From assembly GCF_023078355.1 (NCBI RefSeq), contig NZ_CP095552.1, positions 124,001 to 188,000 of the forward strand: 64,000 nucleotides of DNA. Direction: 5' to 3'. The notes beneath the pieces are model-generated. The model made no database searches, had not been told where the DNA came from, and worked only from the letters and a program-made list of their open reading frames with translations. Position numbers and translations under genes: made by a program. Shown piece after piece: positions 59,259-64,000 of the stretch (positions are counted from its first letter, which is position 1; every line of letters begins with the position of its first letter). Source of the stretch: Gordonia hongkongensis. GTDB lineage: Bacteria; Actinomycetota; Actinomycetes; Mycobacteriales; Mycobacteriaceae.

Positions 59259-61261
59259 CGGCGCGGAAGCTCCGCGGCGGGTTCGTCCGGGTCGAGATGA
59301 TCGGCGGCCTTGCGCAGCGCGGCGACCGCGGTGAGCCGGGACTCGAGTTCGGCGACGCGCCCGGATCGCTCCGAATCGGCGAGGGTCGCGGCAGACTGTG
59401 CGGCACTGAGGGATTCCGAGATCGAGCGTGCGGTCTGTTCGGCGACCGAGGTGAAGTGATCGCGGAGGACTCGCTGGATGACGCGCAACCGATCGCGGGA
59501 TTCCTTGCCGACCTGGAAGCTGACGTCGTCGGTGAACGCGCGCACCGCGACCTTCGCCTTGGCGCGGCGTTCGAGGACCTTCGCCTCCTTGTCATCCCGG
59601 TACGCCTTGGTGCCCAGGAGCAGTCCGGCGCCCACGGACACCGGGTTGATGAGCGCCATGCCGACCATCGTCGAGATGAGTCCGAACATCAGCACACCGC
59701 CGTACGACCCGCGCATGCCGATCAACAGCTTCTGGGCGAGACCGACTCTGCCGCTGTCGAGTTCGGCGAGCTCGGCCACGGAATCGAGCACACCGGTCAG
59801 ATCGGCGACGTCGATGTCGGGCAGCGAGTTCTGGCCGGCCGCCGCGAAGTGGTCGGCCACCCGCTCGGCGAGCCACACCGATCGTTCATGCGCCCAGACG
59901 AAGTTGTCACCGATGACGGCGGCGGTCTGATCGGCCAGCCACTCGCTCAACTGTTCCCAGTCGACCCCCGGATCGCCCTCGTCGATGGCCCGTTCGGCTT
60001 CCCGGGTCACCGCGCGGAGACGGTCCCGCAGGTCGTGGTCGATGTCGGCCGCGAGGTCGGCGATGCCGTCGGCCAGCGTCTGCTGCCACTGAGCGGACTG
60101 ACGCCGCATGGCCTCCGCATCGGACTTGGCCTCCCGGAGTGCGCCGACAGCGCGGCCGGCGGTCTCCGGATCGCGCAGGGCGGCGAGTTCGCTGCCCAGG
60201 GTGAGCGCGAGGTGTTCGCTGACGACCCGCAGATCGGTGGCGACGGTCGTGCGGGTCGCCTGCCGTGCGGTGGACACCACGCGCTCGCGCAGGTACCGGT
60301 ACAGATCGAGGAACCCGGCCTCCGCGTTGAGTTTCTCGTCGCCGAGCCGCAGCGCGTGGGTGCGCAGCACCGATGAGACGGGCAACAGCGGGATGTCGAG
60401 GTCCGCGGTCTGCAGATGGGTGCGGTCGGCGTCGACGATGGCGCGCCAGTGCGGGTACAGGTCGGTCTTCGTGATGAGGCACGCGATGGTCGGGCACAGT
60501 CCGGCGACCTGCTGGAGGAAGGACATCTCCGGCGCGGTGAACTCCTGGCTGGCATCCGACACGACGAGTACCGCGTCGGCTGCCGCGACCATACCCAGAG
60601 TCGCTGCGGCATAAGGGTGTCCGTGGCCGCCGACGCCGGGGGTGTCGACGAGGACGAGGCCGTCGGCGAGCAACGGGCCGGGTGCCTCGATCTCGAGCCG
60701 GAGCACTTCGCGGCCACCGGCGAGCGGGGAGTCCGGGGTGATGCCGGCGATGGCGTCCATCGGCACCGGGATGCGGTTGTCGGCGGCCGGGCCGTCGACG
60801 ATGAGATGGGCCGACGGTTGCGCGGCGTGCGAGATGACCGTCGGCACCGCGGTCGTCTCGTCGTCGCCGACCGAGCACACGTCCAGGTTGAGCAGTGCGT
60901 TGACGAACGAGCTCTTGCCCTGTTTCAGCTGACCCACCACGACGATCCGCAGGCGGGGGTCGGTGATCCGGGTGCGTGCGCCGTCGAGGCGACTGACGAG
61001 ATCGTTACGGCCCGCCTCCCGGGCCACCTCGGACATCGTGGTCAGCAGGTCGCCGATGGTGTTCGGCACCTGCGTCCGTGCCGGGGTCGCCACTGCCGGG
61101 GTCGCCGGGGCTGGGGCCGTGGTCGCGGGTGGCCGGGGCGGGGCAGCGGCGTGTGCCGGTGCGGTCGGGGCTGCTGCCTTCCAGATGGGGGCGGGATCAG
61201 GTGCGTCCCGATCGGCGGCGTGCCGGCCGACGCGAGGTGGTTCGGCGGGTGGAGTGGTCAT
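59255..61261 (-). CDS. iniA: IniA-like dynamin-family GTPase
   Basis: A 668-residue bacterial dynamin-like protein. After a Pro/Ala-rich start (1-60), the GTPase domain has G1 GQLKQGKSS (110-118), G3 VDTPGVGG (205-212) and G4 TKTD (264-267). A long helical stalk follows, with a hydrophobic paddle (about 505-535, LMFGLISTMVGMALINPVSVGAGLLLG) to insert into membrane. In mycobacteria IniA repairs or remodels the plasma membrane and is induced by cell-wall drugs. The ATG 61261 has GAGGA upstream. It overlaps iniC by four bases and follows iniB by 189 bp. Confidence 0.88.
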   Translation of the reverse strand: MTTPPAEPPRVGRHAADRDAPDPAPIWKAAAPTAPAHAAAPPRPPATTAPAPATPAVATPARTQVPNTIGDLLTTMSEVAREAGRNDLVSRLDGARTRITDPRLRIVVVGQLKQGKSSFVNALLNLDVCSVGDDETTAVPTVISHAAQPSAHLIVDGPAADNRIPVPMDAIAGITPDSPLAGGREVLRLEIEAPGPLLADGLVLVDTPGVGGHGHPYAAATLGMVAAADAVLVVSDASQEFTAPEMSFLQQVAGLCPTIACLITKTDLYPHWRAIVDADRTHLQTADLDIPLLPVSSVLRTHALRLGDEKLNAEAGFLDLYRYLRERVVSTARQATRTTVATDLRVVSEHLALTLGSELAALRDPETAGRAVGALREAKSDAEAMRRQSAQWQQTLADGIADLAADIDHDLRDRLRAVTREAERAIDEGDPGVDWEQLSEWLADQTAAVIGDNFVWAHERSVWLAERVADHFAAAGQNSLPDIDVADLTGVLDSVAELAELDSGRVGLAQKLLIGMRGSYGGVLMFGLISTMVGMALINPVSVGAGLLLGTKAYRDDKEAKVLERRAKAKVAVRAFTDDVSFQVGKESRDRLRVIQRVLRDHFTSVAEQTARSISESLSAAQSAATLADSERSGRVAELESRLTAVAALRKAADHLDPDEPAAELPRR

Positions 61262-61450
61262 GGTGTCCTCACGGTAGCGGTGAGTCGGCCCGTCCGGTCG
61301 GCATCGCCGGGGCTCCGCACTCGTTCGGGCGGTGCGTGCGAGCATGCCGGGCGAAGGCGGGGCCGGACGAGGACCGCCCCGGGGCCGGCCCACGTCCAGG
61401 GTTGCTGGAGCGCGGGACGGTCCCGGGGCGGGTTTGCCGACGTGACCCGG

Positions 61451-64000
61451 TCAGTCGGCGTCGGGTCCGGCGTCCGGGGTGTTGACGCCGATCCCGGTGT
61501 CTGTGTCGCCACCGAGGCCACCGGTCAGGCCTCCGGTGAGACCGCCGGTCAATCCGCCGGTGAGGTCGGCGGTCGTGTCGGCCACGCCGCCGACGGTCGA
61601 GTCGACCGCGCCGCCGACGGTGGTGTCGACCGCGCCGCCGAGTTCGGCACCGGTGTCGGTCACGCCGCCCAGGTCCAGGCCGCCGTCCGCGCCGGCACCG
61701 CCGCCGGCGTCCACGCCACCACCGGCCACTGCGCCGCCGGTCAGACCACCGGTCACCCCACCGACGATGTCGGTGGTCGTGTCGAGGGTGCCGCCGACCC
61801 CGGCCTCGAGTGAGCCCGCGGCGTCGCCGACCACGTCCACCGCGCCGCCGGCCGTGCCGGAGATCGCGGTGGTCAGTTCAGAGGTGACCTCCGCGGGCAG
61901 CTCGGTGTCGAGCGCACCGCCCAGGCCGAGGTCGCCGCCCAGACCGAGATCCCCACCGAGGCCTCCGCCCACGCCTGCGCCGGCGCCGAGAGCACCGTCG
62001 AGAACCGGACCGGCGGTGGCGCCCAGATCGGCCTCGCCGAGCCCGGCGCCCAGGCCGGCGAGTCCGGTCTCGAGGGTCCCCTCCAGGCCGCCCTGCAGAG
62101 TGCTGTCCAGCCCGGCGACCAGGTCCGTGCCGGTCTCGGCGACGGTGCCCAGGCCGGCCAGTGTGCCCGCGCCCAGGTTGCCGGTGAGACTGTCGACCAC
62201 TGTGCCGCCGAGGGTTTCGGTGACCAGGAGCGGTCCGCCCACGGTGATGGTGCCCTCGGGGGAGAGGATGAGGCTCGGGTTGACGATCGCCTCGAGTTCG
62301 CCGGTCAGCGCCCCGCCCAGGCCACCCGTCGCCTCCAGGGTCGAGTCCAGGGTCGCGACGAGGCCGTCGGTGGCCGACAGATCCACGTCGAGTGCGGAGC
62401 TGAGAACGGTGCTGAGGGCTGCCGGGAGTTCGGCCCCGCCCGCCAGCTGGCCGGCCAGCGAACCACCCAGCTCACCGCTCAGCGCGGTCCCGAGGACGGC
62501 GCCGAGAGACGCGCCGAGGTCGGCACCCACATCCCCGCCCGCAGCCAGCACGGCCTCGAGGGTTCCGCCGAGGTCGGCGGCGGTCTCGGTCACCAGGCCC
62601 AGTCCCGCGCCGGCGTCGAGTGCGGCGTCCAGCGCCCCGCCCAGCTGTGTGATGAGGGCGCCGTCGACGCCGAGTGCACCGCCGAGGTCCGCGGCCAGCA
62701 GTTCGCCGACGTTCAGGCCGGCACCGGCGGCGGCGTCGAGGATGCCCTCGATGCCTGCGGCCGCGCCCAGCACGCCGCCCAGGGTGGCGCCGAGTTCGCC
62801 CGCGAGCTCACCGCCGCCACCGACGATCGCGCCCAGTTGCGCGGCCAGGTCGGTGGCCAGGCCGCCCTCGAGCAGACCCGTGAGGTCGGCGCCGAGGACG
62901 CCGCCCAGTTCGAGTGCGCCACCCAGCGCGGCCCCCAGGTCGGCGCCCGCGGCAGCACCGAGGACGCCGGTGAGCACGGTGCTCAGCGCGGTGTCGAGGC
63001 CGGCGCCGGCCGACAACAGTCCGTTGAGCGCGGCTCCGAGTTCGGTGCCGAGACCGCCCACGACCCCGAGGCCGCCGCCGAGAGCGCCCTCGACCGCGCC
63101 ACCGAGACCCGCGCCCAGTCCGGCACCGAGTCCCAGTCCCGCTTCGAGTGCGCCGCCGACACCGGCTCCGAGGGCACCGCCGAGACCGAGACCGGTTTCG
63201 AGGGCACCGCCGAGTCCGGCAGTCAGATCGGCGGCCAGGCCACCTTCGAGGGCTGCGGCCAGCGTGCCGCCCAGGGCCGCACCGAGACCGGCGGCGGCTT
63301 CGCCACCGACTTCGAGGCCGGCGGCCAGAGCGCCGGCGAGAGTCGTGCCGAGATCGCCGCCGGCTTCGAGCAGCGCCTCGACGTCGACGATCCCGCCGGC
63401 TTCGAGGACGGATTCGAGCGCCGCGGCGAGTCCGGCCTGAGCGCCGCCGCCGACACCGAGGACGGCGGTCAGGGCGCCACCGAGGACGGCGTTCGCGCCG
63501 GCCGCGCCGGTCAGGACCAGTCCGCCGGTCGCCGCGGCCGTCGACGTCAGGGCCACACCGAGTGCGGTGCCGACGGAGGCGGCAGCGGTGCCGCCCGCGG
63601 CCAGGGTCGAGCTGAGAGCGCCGCTGAGGGTGGCGCTGAGTTCACCGGACAGGTCGGCGATGGCCTGCGCGTCGAGCAGACCCGACAGCGTCGCCGAGAG
63701 GTCACCCGCGACATCGAGAGTGGAGGTCAGCGCGGCGGCCAGGTCGCCGGACAGTTCGGCGCCGAGACCGAGCGCGCCGGTGAGTACCGCCGAGAGCGCG
63801 CCGCCCGCACCGAGACCGGCACCGAGCGCGGCCGCGAGGTCGGCGCCGAGTGCGCCGCCCGCGCCGATCGTGGCGCCGAGCAGACCGCCCAGCGTCGCGC
63901 CGAACGAGCCGGCGAGTTCGCCACCCAGTTCGAGCGCCGCCGACAGCTGCGCGGCGAGACCGCCCCCGAGTCCGAGCCCGAGGTCGGCGCCTGCGGCGAG
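61451..64000 (-). CDS. iniB: IniB-like Gly/Ala/Leu-rich protein, 5' end beyond the window
   Basis: At least 849 residues, open to the right edge in frame. It is almost entirely low-complexity repeats of Gly, Ala, Leu, Asp and Thr with a 7-11 residue period (for example GGALEAGLGLG, AGLGAGLGG, LGATLGGVLGAAA). The C-terminal 60 residues change to TVGGAVDSTVGG and LTGG repeats ending GVNTPDAGPDAD. Position before iniA and composition support IniB. Its size is well above mycobacterial IniB (about 480 residues), as repeat number varies. No signal can be checked here. Possibly a surface or envelope-associated scaffold. Confidence 0.78.
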   Translation of the reverse strand, partial: LAAGADLGLGLGGGLAAQLSAALELGGELAGSFGATLGGLLGATIGAGGALGADLAAALGAGLGAGGALSAVLTGALGLGAELSGDLAAALTSTLDVAGDLSATLSGLLDAQAIADLSGELSATLSGALSSTLAAGGTAAASVGTALGVALTSTAAATGGLVLTGAAGANAVLGGALTAVLGVGGGAQAGLAAALESVLEAGGIVDVEALLEAGGDLGTTLAGALAAGLEVGGEAAAGLGAALGGTLAAALEGGLAADLTAGLGGALETGLGLGGALGAGVGGALEAGLGLGAGLGAGLGGAVEGALGGGLGVVGGLGTELGAALNGLLSAGAGLDTALSTVLTGVLGAAAGADLGAALGGALELGGVLGADLTGLLEGGLATDLAAQLGAIVGGGGELAGELGATLGGVLGAAAGIEGILDAAAGAGLNVGELLAADLGGALGVDGALITQLGGALDAALDAGAGLGLVTETAADLGGTLEAVLAAGGDVGADLGASLGAVLGTALSGELGGSLAGQLAGGAELPAALSTVLSSALDVDLSATDGLVATLDSTLEATGGLGGALTGELEAIVNPSLILSPEGTITVGGPLLVTETLGGTVVDSLTGNLGAGTLAGLGTVAETGTDLVAGLDSTLQGGLEGTLETGLAGLGAGLGEADLGATAGPVLDGALGAGAGVGGGLGGDLGLGGDLGLGGALDTELPAEVTSELTTAISGTAGGAVDVVGDAAGSLEAGVGGTLDTTTDIVGGVTGGLTGGAVAGGGVDAGGGAGADGGLDLGGVTDTGAELGGAVDTTVGGAVDSTVGGVADTTADLTGGLTGGLTGGLTGGLGGDTDTGIGVNTPDAGPDAD

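Noticed and set aside
61479..63440. 653-codon open frame on the plus strand
   Set aside because: Ser/Pro/Ala repeats are the complement of the Gly/Ala/Leu iniB repeats. The minus frame continues to the window edge and fits the ini locus.

Overview
The window is GC-rich actinobacterial DNA. Three things point to a mycolic-acid-bearing member of the Mycobacteriales: an S-(hydroxymethyl)mycothiol dehydrogenase paired with a metallo-beta-lactamase-fold hydrolase, an LGFP-repeat cell-wall protein, and an iniBAC-type locus (Gly/Ala-rich IniB-like protein plus two dynamin-like GTPases). Gordonia or a close relative is my best guess; this is inference from gene content, not a database match. No rRNA, tRNA or CRISPR array was seen.

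1-4.4 kb is a graveyard of mobile DNA. An IS630-type transposase gene is split by an IS3-type element, which is itself split by an IS30-type element. Fragments of two chromosomal genes follow, one a degenerate cysteine-rich reading frame. 4.5-8.4 kb carries an NCS1 nucleobase-type permease, a phosphotriesterase-family amidohydrolase and a convergent regulator with two TetR DNA-binding domains.

9.0-19.5 kb is one tightly coupled ten-gene operon for an extracellular glycan. It holds two GT2 and one GT4 glycosyltransferases, a sugar epimerase/dehydratase, a glucose-1-phosphate cytidylyltransferase, a PLP sugar aminotransferase, a large polytopic protein, a 64-residue membrane protein, a GH16-like lipoprotein and a Wzx-type flippase. 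I consider this the most interesting system here: a CDP-sugar-based surface polysaccharide pathway with two membrane components I cannot assign.

19.5-42.7 kb is mixed metabolism and envelope: SDR, RibD-like reductase, a cluster of two paralogous TY-Chap-like proteins around an unknown protein, a STAS/anti-sigma kinase pair, secretory lipase, two acyl-CoA synthetases, LGFP and DUF6777 proteins, a Baeyer-Villiger-type monooxygenase, a molybdopterin oxidoreductase, a fasciclin lipoprotein, DinB and PNPOx-like proteins, a GAF-LuxR regulator, a DUF5995 protein and a Rho-N-like small protein.

42.7-57 kb holds aldehyde defence: mycothiol-dependent formaldehyde oxidation, then a GAF-domain activator, an ExaC-type aldehyde dehydrogenase and its DUF779 partner. 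Between them lie a MarR gene with a perfect operator, an MHS-type transporter, ATP-dependent DNA ligase LigB, an RskA-type anti-sigma factor without an adjacent sigma gene, YccF, and AraC/TIGR03086 genes. 57-64 kb is a small secreted protein, a membrane protein and the minus-strand ini-type locus. In that locus iniC carries a single-base frameshift in a short homopolymer, and iniB runs off the right edge. Several gene junctions carry long, near-perfect terminator hairpins.
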